DNA from: an uncultured Lachnospiraceae bacterium
Lineage (GTDB): Bacteria; Bacillota; Clostridia; Lachnospirales; Lachnospiraceae
Direction: 5' to 3'
NCBI GenBank assembly: GCA_910586615.1
Contig: CAJUJP010000003.1
Coordinates: 1-64,000, forward strand
Length of the DNA: 64,000 nt
A model generated the notes under the pieces. It did no database searches, had not been told where the DNA came from, and saw only the letters and a program-made list of their open reading frames with translations. The stretch's first letter is position 1; every line of letters begins with the position of its first letter. Made by a program: the position numbers and the translations under genes. Below are positions 53,055-62,678 of the stretch, piece by piece.

Positions 53055-54497
53055 TTATCTAATATAATGTCCACAATTAATCCTTGTCTGTTTACGAAAA
53101 TCCTTTAATTCTTCTTGCGTCAGTTCTAAAATCCGACATGCTCTTTCTCTCTTTTCCGAAGTACTGAAGTTTATTCTATCCCACTCAAATGCCCGTAAAA
53201 TTTCCAATTCTTTAGGTGTAAATTCGTCCGTTGTTATATAACCCACACCCATTCCAAAATGTGTATCATCAAAAAATGAGAAATTAACGTCCAATGTTTT
53301 AGTTTCTATTGCATAATCATATAGGTCAGTCTTCGGCAATGGTGTTGCGATATGAATAGATGTCAAGTCAAAGTCACATTCTTCTGCAAACTTTAAAGAC
53401 TCTCTTATTTCATTCCAGGTTTCCCCTGGGAATCCAATAATAAAATTAGCCTGAAGTAATATATTGACTTCCCTGCATAATTCTCGAATCGGTTTGACTA
53501 TTTCCAGTTTTAAAGGCTTTCTGATAATTTTATGAAGAACTCTTTCACACCCAGATTCTATTGATATTCCCATCCTGGTACAGCCTGCTTTTTTCAATAA
53601 CCTTATTATCTCTTCATCCAGATGCCAAATTGCAACATTATCAATTCTGATTTCAATATCATATTTCCTGTAAATTATTTCATTAAATATATACTTTGCT
53701 CTCTCTTTATCAAACAAAATATTATCATCCATAATATTTAATAATTCTATGTTACATTCCTTTACCAGATAATCTAACTCCTCCAAAACATCATCCGCCG
53801 GCCTGACTACCACCTTCCTACCGCTTATGGAACGTGAAGCGCAAAAAATACAATTATATGGGCATCCATAAGATGTTAAGATATTCGCAAAATGCTTTTT
53901 ACTTTCATTTATAAAATTTGTTGCAATAGAATCTTCTTTATTAACATACTTTTTTATATCTGTTTTACTGTAATCTGGTTTAACCATCTCCTTTACATCT
54001 GCAACATTAGATAATAACGGATTTATAATTACCTTATCACTTTTTCTAAATGCGATCCCTTCCATTTGTTCTATCGCCGCACTGTCCTTACGAATAATCG
54101 CCTCAATCAAAGGTTGTAATCGTTCCTCCGCATGTCCCATCATACCAATATCGATATTTATATCCTGCATAACATGCTCAATGCATGTCGTAACATATAC
54201 ACCACCCATTAACAATGTACAATTTGGTTTTGCCTGTTTTGCAATTTCTGTCATTTTATGATAAATTTTATTATAATCATAAGAAATCACCGATATAAGA
54301 ATAATATCTGCATCCTTTTCATACAAAATATCAAACAGTTCTTCTTCCGAATAATTATGAATATTTGCATCAATAATCTCCAGATCATATGACTTTAATA
54401 TTGATGCAAGTATTGGAATCGAAAATGGTAAGGTGTTCCATGCTCTTTTACCAAACCAACTATAATTAGGCACTAATAATAAGATTCTACTTTTCAT
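53055..54497 (-). CDS. B12-binding-type radical SAM protein
   Basis: 480 residues of the COG1032-type layout: an N-terminal cobalamin-binding-like Rossmann domain (about 1-140: ILLLVPNYSW, DIILISVISYDY, LLMGGVYVTT) then a radical SAM domain with CPYNCIFC (C212, C216, C219), MDDNILFD and IGFPGETWNEI. No DxHxxG is obvious, so cobalamin use is uncertain. B12 radical SAM enzymes methylate unactivated carbons or rearrange rings. GGAG lies before ATG 54497. Its ATG overlaps the preceding GT2 stop (ATGA), so it is translationally coupled. Confidence 0.8.
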   Translation of the reverse strand: MKSRILLLVPNYSWFGKRAWNTLPFSIPILASILKSYDLEIIDANIHNYSEEELFDILYEKDADIILISVISYDYNKIYHKMTEIAKQAKPNCTLLMGGVYVTTCIEHVMQDINIDIGMMGHAEERLQPLIEAIIRKDSAAIEQMEGIAFRKSDKVIINPLLSNVADVKEMVKPDYSKTDIKKYVNKEDSIATNFINESKKHFANILTSYGCPYNCIFCASRSISGRKVVVRPADDVLEELDYLVKECNIELLNIMDDNILFDKERAKYIFNEIIYRKYDIEIRIDNVAIWHLDEEIIRLLKKAGCTRMGISIESGCERVLHKIIRKPLKLEIVKPIRELCREVNILLQANFIIGFPGETWNEIRESLKFAEECDFDLTSIHIATPLPKTDLYDYAIETKTLDVNFSFFDDTHFGMGVGYITTDEFTPKELEILRAFEWDRINFSTSEKRERACRILELTQEELKDFRKQTRINCGHYIR

Positions 54498-55585
54498 CCT
54501 TGTTCTCCTGTCACCTTGATAATTCCGCATTTGTACGGTTTATTTTTCTTTTCCTGTTTAATCAATTGTAATTTAAACACAATTATAATTAACATTATCC
54601 ATTCTTTTTTTATGAGAAAAGGAATAATCTTCGCATTGTCATCATGCTTTTGAACATAATACTTTATTGATATCTGCATCATTCCTGAGCTTTTCACAAT
54701 CCTGTAAATAATAAAATAAAGTTTTTTCAAATCATTTACAGAGCAGATTTTTATCTGGCGACAACAGTGAAACATTGTCAAAATCGCATATTCGCTATAA
54801 AAATTTCCGATAACCTGATTATACTTCTTTCCGGGTAAAATTTTCCTGACCTCTTTTACAATATATCTAAAATCCAGGAAACCTGTCAGCCACCCTGTTT
54901 CACTATAACTCCTCTTATTAGTACTCCATTTAAAATTACGATACGTGTATATGCACTTACCAATATAATAGAGGCTGTTGCAATTTGACAGATACGCAAG
55001 CACAAACACATTATCTTCATGTGTATGCATTTTTTCATTAAAGTATAAAGGCACACTTTTTATGATATCTGTACGATATAACTTCCCCCACGCAGAATAC
55101 AGGATCTTATTCGATTTCATGTCGTCTGCAAACGCATAAACCAATTTCCTGACGGAATCCTTCCCTTCAAATATTCTATCTTTGACTGTCCATTCTAACT
55201 CTTCCTTACCATATATATTTATATGCTTTACATTGCCGATTACAAAATCCACTTGCCTGGTTATATATGCATTATGTAACAGTTCTACTGCATTTTCATC
55301 CAAAAGATCATCCACATCCATAAAATACAAATATTTTCCATGTGCTTGCTTTATTCCAAAATTTCTTGCTGATGCAGCACCACCGTTATTTTTATAAAAA
55401 TATTTAATTCTGTTATCCATTTTTAGAAATTTTTCACAGAGCTCTGCGCTTCTGTCTTCGGAACCATCATCTACAAGAATAACTTCCAGATTGCAATATG
55501 TCTGATGTAATACACACTTCATACACTCTTCAATATATAATTCAGCATCATAGATCGGAATAATAATGCTTATTAAATCATTCAT
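54494..55585 (-). CDS. GT2 glycosyltransferase
   Basis: About 363 residues, GT-A domain: IIIPIYDAELY, VDDGSEDRS, FMDVDD, and HEDNVFVLAY. The C-terminal tail is rich in aromatic and basic residues and may have membrane affinity. GAGAGGG about 9 nt before ATG 55585 is preferred over one nine codons upstream. It ends in ATGA with the B12-type radical SAM gene. No module is fused. Confidence 0.86.
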   Translation of the reverse strand: MNDLISIIIPIYDAELYIEECMKCVLHQTYCNLEVILVDDGSEDRSAELCEKFLKMDNRIKYFYKNNGGAASARNFGIKQAHGKYLYFMDVDDLLDENAVELLHNAYITRQVDFVIGNVKHINIYGKEELEWTVKDRIFEGKDSVRKLVYAFADDMKSNKILYSAWGKLYRTDIIKSVPLYFNEKMHTHEDNVFVLAYLSNCNSLYYIGKCIYTYRNFKWSTNKRSYSETGWLTGFLDFRYIVKEVRKILPGKKYNQVIGNFYSEYAILTMFHCCRQIKICSVNDLKKLYFIIYRIVKSSGMMQISIKYYVQKHDDNAKIIPFLIKKEWIMLIIIVFKLQLIKQEKKNKPYKCGIIKVTGEQG

Positions 55586-55589
55586 TATT

Positions 55590-56789
55590 CTATTTTTCCC
55601 TCTCTTCTTCAATCACGGAGTAGTTTCTGGGTTCCGTAATCTGTACTGCAGGTTCTATTTCTTTTCCGCAGTACGGTCTACCCTCACAATAATCGCAACT
55701 CACAAAATATTCTTTTGAAAATAAAAATTCCTTCAATATGCGATGTGCTTTTTCTAATTCCATATTTTTTAAATATCTTAAATTAATATATTCTCCCTCC
55801 TTGGAAGGAATAGCTTTTAGATTCATCGCATTTGCCATATATGGGCATTTATATATTTTTCCATCTAACAGGGTAATTAAATTTTTAGCGCAACAACCAT
55901 TGTATATTTTTTTCTCTTCTTCCACTTCTCTTCCATGCCTTATAATACTGGAGCATTGTGTCCAACCTCCCATTTTGATTATTTCATATAAAATCCCTCT
56001 TCTATCCAATTCCTTTTTAATGTCAGACAAATTCCGGGACAGTTTTCCATAATCTGTTATCACAAACTCTACCTTCTTGTTATCAAGCACGTTCCACATC
56101 TCTGAAGTTGGCATAATTGTCGCATTTGTATATATGATAATGCGATAGACATTTTGATATAAGATAAGCTTTTCTATGATCCGATGCATTTCAGAATGCA
56201 TGAAAGGTTCTCCACCAAGAACACGAAGTTCATATATTGCATCAATATATTTTAGCAGGTTATCTACCGAATCAATTACCTCCTCCACAGAATAATTTTG
56301 AGGGTTTTTATAATATTGCATTAAATTACAACAATCTCTGCACCTCATAGAACATTTTTCAGTAATTTCTAAATCCAGGCTTTTTAAAAACAGCTTGTCC
56401 GGCATTCCCAAATATTGATGACATAAAATACATTCTTCTATTTCTTTTATGGCAATTTCTTTAGATTTGATCGTAAATGTAACATGAGAATAGCATTCTT
56501 CCAGCAGATACCCGTTTGACAACTCCCAATTATAGTAACCGGCATCTTGCAATTTCTTTATGACAGGCCGTGCATTTGGAATACAAATTATAAATTTACC
56601 ATCAAGTTTTCTTGTTATGATTTCATCTAAAGAAAATATCTCTTCCTTGACATACGCTTCCCTTTTTTCTATTTTCGTGTCTTCGCAAAAACATAAGACG
56701 GAGAGTTTTCTCCTTATACATTCTTGATATACCGCTTCACCGATTGAACTATACCCATATATAATAATATTTTCCTTTTCGGCCATCAT
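55590..56789 (-). CDS. Radical SAM enzyme with N-terminal Rossmann module
   Basis: About 399 residues. A divergent N-terminal module (NIIIYGYSSIGEAVY; second strand CFCEDTKIEKREA; third FIICIPNA). The radical SAM part has CSMRCRDC (C146, C150, C153), VLGGEPFMHS and a YTNAT strand, with CDYCEGRPYC near the C-terminus as an auxiliary-cluster-like site. It is the second enzyme of the same architecture as the protein at 48443. Start at 56789, 8 nt after AAGGAAG. It follows the transketolase pair in the same direction. Confidence 0.8.
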   Translation of the reverse strand: MMAEKENIIIYGYSSIGEAVYQECIRRKLSVLCFCEDTKIEKREAYVKEEIFSLDEIITRKLDGKFIICIPNARPVIKKLQDAGYYNWELSNGYLLEECYSHVTFTIKSKEIAIKEIEECILCHQYLGMPDKLFLKSLDLEITEKCSMRCRDCCNLMQYYKNPQNYSVEEVIDSVDNLLKYIDAIYELRVLGGEPFMHSEMHRIIEKLILYQNVYRIIIYTNATIMPTSEMWNVLDNKKVEFVITDYGKLSRNLSDIKKELDRRGILYEIIKMGGWTQCSSIIRHGREVEEEKKIYNGCCAKNLITLLDGKIYKCPYMANAMNLKAIPSKEGEYINLRYLKNMELEKAHRILKEFLFSKEYFVSCDYCEGRPYCGKEIEPAVQITEPRNYSVIEEEREK

Positions 56790-56802
56790 ACCCTTTTCTT
56801 CC

Positions 56803-57732
56803 TTATATTTTAACCTTAGATAAACTTTCCCGGCATCGCAAGACAATTTCTTCTGCGCATATTTTATTCTGTTTTATCATATCCTCATAAGTTCCATATC
56901 CTGTTGCAAAGCACTCTTTTAATCCGATCCTGGAAAAACTGACTGCTCTGCCGCTTTCAGCAATCATCTCTGCAACAGCGCTTCCCAATCCACCTATTAT
57001 ATCGTGATCTTCCACTGTAATAACACAAGGAGTTTCATAGATTGCTTTTTTTACAATATCCCTATCCAAAGGCTTGATCGTATGCATATTAATAACTCGA
57101 ACTGAATTTCCTTCTCTTTCCAAAGTCTCCCGTGCCTTCATCACCTCTGTAAGTATATTACCGGTTCCTATGATCGTAATATCTTCCCCATCAAAAAGTG
57201 TTACCCCTTTGCCTATCTCAAACAAATAGTCTTTTTTATATATCTCTTTTTCTCTGTTCGTTCCAAGACGTATATATACTGGTCCATTATATTCGTAAGC
57301 CGCCCGTGTCGCTTTTACAACTTCCATCGGACTTGCAGGAGACAAAATGATCAGATTTGGTAAAGAACGAATACATCCCATATCTTCCGTTGAATGATGC
57401 GTCGGCCCAAGTGCGCTATATCTCATCCCTGCTCCCGTGCCAACTATCTTTACATTCATATTCTGCAGACAAATATCGTTACGAATAAATTCCAGTGCAC
57501 GATAGGCAAGAAAAGCTCCTATCGTATAGGCAAACGGTATTTTCCCACAGCTCGCCATTCCTGCTGCCATACCCAGCATATTGGCTTCGGATATCCCCAG
57601 GTTCAAATACTGCGATGATAAATCCCGGCGGTATTTATCATATACAATTGCACCGTTATCTGATATCAAAGCATATACTTTATTATCCTTACTTGCCAAC
57701 TCATACAGAGTATCCAAATAGGCTGTCCTCAT
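56803..57732 (-). CDS. Transketolase C-terminal (pyrimidine-binding) subunit
   Basis: 309 residues: the Pyr domain and C-terminal domain of a split transketolase. Early LISDNGAIVYD, then NLGISEANMLGMAAGMA (the catalytic Glu of the Pyr domain), PTHHSTEDMGCIRSL, and a C-terminal domain with TIIGTG and VEDHDIIGGLG. It pairs with the N-terminal subunit directly upstream (20 bp apart) to make one thiamine-diphosphate enzyme that moves two-carbon ketol units. Split pairs are seen in sugar and secondary-metabolite loci. Confidence 0.88.
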   Translation of the reverse strand: MRTAYLDTLYELASKDNKVYALISDNGAIVYDKYRRDLSSQYLNLGISEANMLGMAAGMASCGKIPFAYTIGAFLAYRALEFIRNDICLQNMNVKIVGTGAGMRYSALGPTHHSTEDMGCIRSLPNLIILSPASPMEVVKATRAAYEYNGPVYIRLGTNREKEIYKKDYLFEIGKGVTLFDGEDITIIGTGNILTEVMKARETLEREGNSVRVINMHTIKPLDRDIVKKAIYETPCVITVEDHDIIGGLGSAVAEMIAESGRAVSFSRIGLKECFATGYGTYEDMIKQNKICAEEIVLRCRESLSKVKI

Positions 57733-57752
57733 TTTGGTTTTATACCTTTCTT

Positions 57753-58583
57753 TTATTTCAAATCTTCTTCTGTCAAATCAAGTTCTTTCATCAAAATAGG
57801 TAATTCTTCTTCACTTGGCATCCGGTAATGCCAAATCGGCACATTTTCCATAAAAGAAACACCTTTTCCCTTAATCGTATTCGCAATCACCAATGTTGGC
57901 GTTCCCGCTTTTCTGGATAATAATGCCTTCTTAATTTCCGCACAATCATGTCCATCAATTTCTAATACATTCCAGCCGAATGCTTTCCATTTATCTGCAA
58001 AAGGTTTCATATGCACAATATTTTCCAGCTCATCCATTGCCTGCAGCTTATTGTGGTCTATAATAACAGTCAAATTGTCCAGCTTCAGTGTTGATGCAGA
58101 CAATGCCCCTTCCCAAATAGAGCCTTCCTGACATTCGCCATCCCCAAGCACTACATAAACATGACTTTCTTTCTCATCCATTTTGTTTGCATAGGCAATC
58201 CCTATGGCAAATGACAGTCCATGTCCCAGTGCGCCGGTTGATGCTTCCACACCAGGTATATCATGCAATTTGGGATGCCCCCCAAACTTAGATCCGGGTC
58301 GTCCCACATACCGCAATTCTTCTTCCTTAAAATATCCCGCCTTTGCAAGTGACGCATACAATGCATAGCCGGCATGTCCTTTACTTAAGATAAACTTATC
58401 CCTGTTCCCCCATCCGGGATTTAATGCATCATACTTTAATACGTCATCAAAATATAGTACACTGATAATATCTGCCATAGAAAAAGCCGCAGCTATGTGT
58501 CCGCCACCCGCAAAATGGGCAATCTGGTATATTTTCTTTCGAATATCTGCTGCCGTTTCTTCTATTGTTTTTATATCTGCCAC
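57753..58583 (-). CDS. Transketolase N-terminal (PP-binding) subunit
   Basis: About 276 residues. AHFAGGGHIAAAFSM, FILSKGHAGYALYA, GALGHGLSFAIG and the ThDP/Mg site GDGECQEGSIWE with a later DHNKLQ mark the PP domain of transketolase. A GTG at 58583 with GAGGAG 9 nt upstream fits better than the upstream ATG, whose codons contain that site. With the C-terminal subunit it would transfer a C2 unit, perhaps onto an intermediate of this locus, though a central-metabolic role cannot be excluded. Confidence 0.88.
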   Translation of the reverse strand: MADIKTIEETAADIRKKIYQIAHFAGGGHIAAAFSMADIISVLYFDDVLKYDALNPGWGNRDKFILSKGHAGYALYASLAKAGYFKEEELRYVGRPGSKFGGHPKLHDIPGVEASTGALGHGLSFAIGIAYANKMDEKESHVYVVLGDGECQEGSIWEGALSASTLKLDNLTVIIDHNKLQAMDELENIVHMKPFADKWKAFGWNVLEIDGHDCAEIKKALLSRKAGTPTLVIANTIKGKGVSFMENVPIWHYRMPSEEELPILMKELDLTEEDLK

Positions 58584-58615
58584 AATCACTTTCTCCTCGT
58601 TGACCCACACGCACT

Positions 58616-59686
58616 CTAAATAAAATTAATATGATTTCTGTCCAAACTATAAAATGTATTTAAAAGCTCATTTCTGTCATCATAAACACAATGATGGTTA
58701 CATTCCTTCTGTGCATCAAATTCCTGATACCTTTTTATAATATCCTCTGCAAACCATAATTCTTTAAAAGACCGGTTACATAAATCACCAACAACACCAT
58801 CGTTTACATATGCCTTGTCATGACAGAAATACACTTTACTGTCTGCTGCAATTACCGTAAAAATTCGGTTAACATAGCATTTACTGTAGCAGCGGTGAAA
58901 CAATAGCGCAGAATCAAAATCACCTTCATATTTATTGATCACCTTGAAGTTCTCATCTTCTAACTCTTCTTTTGTCCTGTGAAGCTGCTCAATTACAGCC
59001 TGTTTAAATGGCTCATGATAAGCAAATAAATCTTTTGTTACCCGCGCCGCATACTTGATATGATTTACCCCCAATTTTTTAACCATTTTCGCCATATCAT
59101 ATACTTGATTTGCATTTTCATGATTAATGACAAAGTTTATTCCCAATTCGCAATTGTCTTGTTTTATTTGAGAGAATCGGCGAATATTATCACAAACTTC
59201 ATCAAAAGCCTCCAATGGTAGTTTTCTCACTTTTGCATAAGTCTCAGCATTCGCAGAATCAAACGAAACCCTGACCCACTTGGCACGCGCCAGCACTTTT
59301 GCCCTTTCATCTCTTAGCATCTGTCCATTTGTAATTATAGATAGGTCAATCCCGGCATCTAACACTTTCTGCATTGCTTCCACAATATATGGATATACTA
59401 ACGGTTCCCCGCCTCCGCTGAAAGTAACGGCTTTTACACCCATATCTGCAAGATCCGCAATTATTTCCTGCATTTTCTCCCACGATATCTGATCCTTTCT
59501 GTTTACAGAATCCCTTAAGCCCAATTCACTGTCCGCATAACTGCAATAATAACATTTATGATTACATAAATTAGTTGGTTTAATGCGAATATAAATTGGC
59601 ACAACTCTTTTCCCTTCACCAATATCATTAAGTGCACGGGCATGAGCAAATATTTTTAAGTTGCTATATGGTGTTGCTTTTTCCAT
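58616..59686 (-). CDS. Radical SAM enzyme with SPASM-like C-terminus
   Basis: 356 residues. Cluster site CNHKCYYC (C41, C45, C48), FSGGGEPLVYP, and IITNG follow the standard barrel. The C-terminal region has C-rich segments (RCYSKC, FCHD, CNHHC) that match a SPASM or twitch auxiliary cluster. It is close in length and plan to the protein at 59697, and both end in H-x-NFI, so they are paralogues. AGGAG precedes the ATG. The substrate is probably a sugar or alcohol oxidised at carbon; inference only. Confidence 0.82.
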   Translation of the reverse strand: MEKATPYSNLKIFAHARALNDIGEGKRVVPIYIRIKPTNLCNHKCYYCSYADSELGLRDSVNRKDQISWEKMQEIIADLADMGVKAVTFSGGGEPLVYPYIVEAMQKVLDAGIDLSIITNGQMLRDERAKVLARAKWVRVSFDSANAETYAKVRKLPLEAFDEVCDNIRRFSQIKQDNCELGINFVINHENANQVYDMAKMVKKLGVNHIKYAARVTKDLFAYHEPFKQAVIEQLHRTKEELEDENFKVINKYEGDFDSALLFHRCYSKCYVNRIFTVIAADSKVYFCHDKAYVNDGVVGDLCNRSFKELWFAEDIIKRYQEFDAQKECNHHCVYDDRNELLNTFYSLDRNHINFI

Positions 59687-59696
59687 TACTGTTCTC

Positions 59697-60767
59697 CTAT
59701 ATAAAATTCACATGCCCGTCCGGATGTTTTAACTCATCCAAATATCTGTTCATCTCATCCAGCCGGCATAATTCTCTACAGTTCTTTTCCAAATCCATAT
59801 TTCTAAAATAATTTACAATTTCTTTTCTATGTGTTCCTTCCCAAATGTCCACAAAATTTTCTTCATTCAAGTTGCCATATTTCAATTCATCTCTTCCCAT
59901 AAAGACAATACATGGCCAAAGATTTCCTTTTGCATCTACGTAAACCATGAAGGGAAGCGCAAAGCACTGTTTATATCCTCTTTTGCATTTCAGTTTCTGC
60001 ATAGAATGCGCTCTGAAATATATTTTATAGTCATCAGTCTGCAGTTCTAGTACTTCTTTTTCCAAGGCCAGCATCCCTTTATAATCAACTTGTAAAATCT
60101 GACGGCTTTGTGGATGCTGTGAGAAAGGTTTGATCGTGAAATAATCTACACCGATTTTCTTAAGTTCTTTTCCCATCTGTATAATTTCATCTTTATTATC
60201 CGGCAGCAACAATAACTGTACTCCTATTGTTACAGATAAATGCTGTTCCCTCTTTACTCTAACGGCTTCCGCCATATGGAATAGCACTTTTTCCAAATCC
60301 CCTTGCTTCCCTCGCTGGATTTTATTATATGTCTCATCGGTAATGCCTGCCACACTGAATCTTATCCACGTCAATGATTTCAGGCATTCACGCGACACTT
60401 CCGGTGTCAGCAGCACACCATTAGTAGAGATTGCCGCATCAATTCCAAGTTCTTTCGTCCTGTTAACAATATCCGGTGTCTCGTTATGCAAAAGCGGTTC
60501 TCCCTCTCCCGCATAAATGATGCTCTTAACACCTCTTGGTGCCAATTCCTCTAAATTTGATATCAGCATCCGGCTGTCTATATAATCCGGCTGATATCCA
60601 GTATAGTCTACAGCGCAAAAGCTGCAGCGATGATTACAGGCATTCGTTAATCCTATTTCCAATTCAATCGGATAAATATTTTCTCCTTTCATCCATCTTG
60701 CTACTACATCCGGATGATAAATCAACTTATGGGAATCCATTCTGATATTTTTCACCTCAGCAACCAT
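59697..60767 (-). CDS. Radical SAM enzyme with SPASM-like C-terminus (paralogue)
   Basis: 356 residues. ACNHRCSFC (C44, C48, C51), YAGEGEPLLHN, ISTNG; then C-terminal CKRGYKQC, LWPCIVF and CRELC as the auxiliary cluster ligands. It has the same length as the neighbouring enzyme but is well diverged, suggesting distinct substrates or successive steps. The genes are only 10 bp apart. It has GGAAAGGAT just before the ATG. Confidence 0.82.
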   Translation of the reverse strand: MVAEVKNIRMDSHKLIYHPDVVARWMKGENIYPIELEIGLTNACNHRCSFCAVDYTGYQPDYIDSRMLISNLEELAPRGVKSIIYAGEGEPLLHNETPDIVNRTKELGIDAAISTNGVLLTPEVSRECLKSLTWIRFSVAGITDETYNKIQRGKQGDLEKVLFHMAEAVRVKREQHLSVTIGVQLLLLPDNKDEIIQMGKELKKIGVDYFTIKPFSQHPQSRQILQVDYKGMLALEKEVLELQTDDYKIYFRAHSMQKLKCKRGYKQCFALPFMVYVDAKGNLWPCIVFMGRDELKYGNLNEENFVDIWEGTHRKEIVNYFRNMDLEKNCRELCRLDEMNRYLDELKHPDGHVNFI

Positions 60768-60778
60768 ATCCTTTCCGC

Positions 60779-62635
60779 TTATATTTTCATCAATGCTTCC
60801 GCCATACCAAGCATTCTTTGATTTAACCGCCTACCATATCCATATTCCCATGGAAATTCTATAAATATAAACTTTTCTTTAAATCCTCTTTCCTCCCAAT
60901 ATATATACTTTCTATCTGTTTCCGCCAATTCACCATTAAGCGTTAAAATGTAATCTGCTTTATTGCCTGATCTTATAAGGTTATTGTTATCAGACGGCAT
61001 GAATACAATTTCTCTGTCTTTTAAATCGGTTCCGTCTGTTGTTATAAAACACAATTGTTTGATACAGTTTTCTCTTACAAAAAACCTTTCATCCCTCGAA
61101 AGGATGACTAATTTATCCTCTTCAATGCTATTATAGTAATTCGAAATGCCAAATTTAAGTACACTTTCCTTTCCAATATGAAAACATCCCATATTAATGC
61201 CCCGAACATTATACAGGCAATCATTTGTCTTTATACAAGACTGCTCTGATGATTTATGCTCTTCATATATTACGGTAGCGCGATGCCCTAAATGCACTAA
61301 AATAATCCCCAAGTCGATCAATCCATACATATTATCATAACCGGCATCTGTCACTATTTTTTCCTGCAGAACAATAATAAAATGCTTTTTACTTGTATTG
61401 TTCAGTTCACTATATAAACTTAACATTTGACTCTTTTTGCCTTCATCAAGCAGCAGTTCCTTGAAATAATTATCCGCAATATTTGGTGGAAGCGGTGCCA
61501 GTTCTATTACACCTTCTTCATATATTCCAAGTTTAATTAAAAGATCTGCCAGACGCAGCCTAAATGTTATATCATCTTTCTTCTCATGGTATATGCAGAA
61601 TGCAAGCTGCAGTGCTTCGTGTTTCCGATTTTCTTCTGCCAGTTTCAAAAATCTTTCGTATTGCAGTTCTCTGTCCGGCTTTTTCATTTTTTCTCTATGT
61701 ACCATATATTTAATACTATATTTTTGTATATCATTTACATTTAATTGTATCCATCTTTTCCGGCTTCTTTCCTCTATGCTTTTTGTCCCTCCCCTTCTAA
61801 ATTTATCCCTTATAAAGACATGTCCTTCTCTTTCCCTGCTCAATTCATCTGCCAATTCCCCAAACGTACTGTCAACTGTCAAAATTCTATGCTTACATAA
61901 AGATAAGCAATAAAACTCACTTACAGAAGCATTATCATAACCGTAAAAATTTATATAGCGGACAGACTCGTCCTCTCCTAACATTTCCTGGGCATATTCA
62001 ATATCATCTGAAAAAATATAAAATGTACAATCATTATATAATTCTCTGCAACACTCTATTGCCGCTCTGTAAAAATCATCTTCAACCTTGTATGACCAAT
62101 CCACGAACAACATATCCCGTCTGCGGATATGAACCCCAACAGAATTTTTTCCATAAATCATCTTTCGAAAATTTAAAACATTTTCATCCTCTTCTTTTAA
62201 AACAAACAGTTCCCTCAATTCATCCCAATATTTTTCATAAAATATGTTTCTCTCAAAAAAGATTCCCGGCATATACAGGTTCTCATAGCCTTTTAATTCA
62301 TCTGCCATATTTAAACCTGAATAAATAATTATTCTGTCATTATCTATATAGTCTTTCTTCTGCTCAAATGACCGAACTAAAACAACTGTATTTTTATAAG
62401 TTTCTAAAATTCTGTCATAAAATCCTTCTTCGTCTGTAATGATAGCATCCCACGAATATAAAATTTTTCTACTTGCAGTTATATTAAAATAATCTAAAGA
62501 ATATCCAAATGCAGAGCGTACACACTCTTCTATGTCCAATACCAGTTCCTGTTTTAATTCTCTCGCCAGCGCATATCCTGCCATATATCCATACATTTGA
62601 TTGCATAATCCGCCAACCAGTCTGACAATAAGCAT
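60779..62635 (-). CDS. GT11-like fucosyltransferase with long C-terminal domain
   Basis: 618 residues. The first 300 are a GT11 (alpha-1,2-fucosyltransferase-like) domain: VRLVGGLCNQMYGY at the start, VGVHIRRRDM (about 167-175, donor phosphate-binding HxRRxD), YIFSDDIEYAQ, and LTVDSTFGELA. The remaining 300 include helical repeats (about 330-430), then a strand-rich domain ending FPWEYGYGRRLNQRMLGMAEAL. That same ending is at 63834-64000 on another gene. GT11 proteins are normally about 300 residues, so the extra half is unusual. Donor is likely a GDP-deoxyhexose, unproven. Confidence 0.7.
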   Translation of the reverse strand: MLIVRLVGGLCNQMYGYMAGYALARELKQELVLDIEECVRSAFGYSLDYFNITASRKILYSWDAIITDEEGFYDRILETYKNTVVLVRSFEQKKDYIDNDRIIIYSGLNMADELKGYENLYMPGIFFERNIFYEKYWDELRELFVLKEEDENVLNFRKMIYGKNSVGVHIRRRDMLFVDWSYKVEDDFYRAAIECCRELYNDCTFYIFSDDIEYAQEMLGEDESVRYINFYGYDNASVSEFYCLSLCKHRILTVDSTFGELADELSREREGHVFIRDKFRRGGTKSIEERSRKRWIQLNVNDIQKYSIKYMVHREKMKKPDRELQYERFLKLAEENRKHEALQLAFCIYHEKKDDITFRLRLADLLIKLGIYEEGVIELAPLPPNIADNYFKELLLDEGKKSQMLSLYSELNNTSKKHFIIVLQEKIVTDAGYDNMYGLIDLGIILVHLGHRATVIYEEHKSSEQSCIKTNDCLYNVRGINMGCFHIGKESVLKFGISNYYNSIEEDKLVILSRDERFFVRENCIKQLCFITTDGTDLKDREIVFMPSDNNNLIRSGNKADYILTLNGELAETDRKYIYWEERGFKEKFIFIEFPWEYGYGRRLNQRMLGMAEALMKI

Positions 62636-62678
62636 TTTATTAACCTCTCATTTTAATCAGCAAATAATTCCCTGTAAA

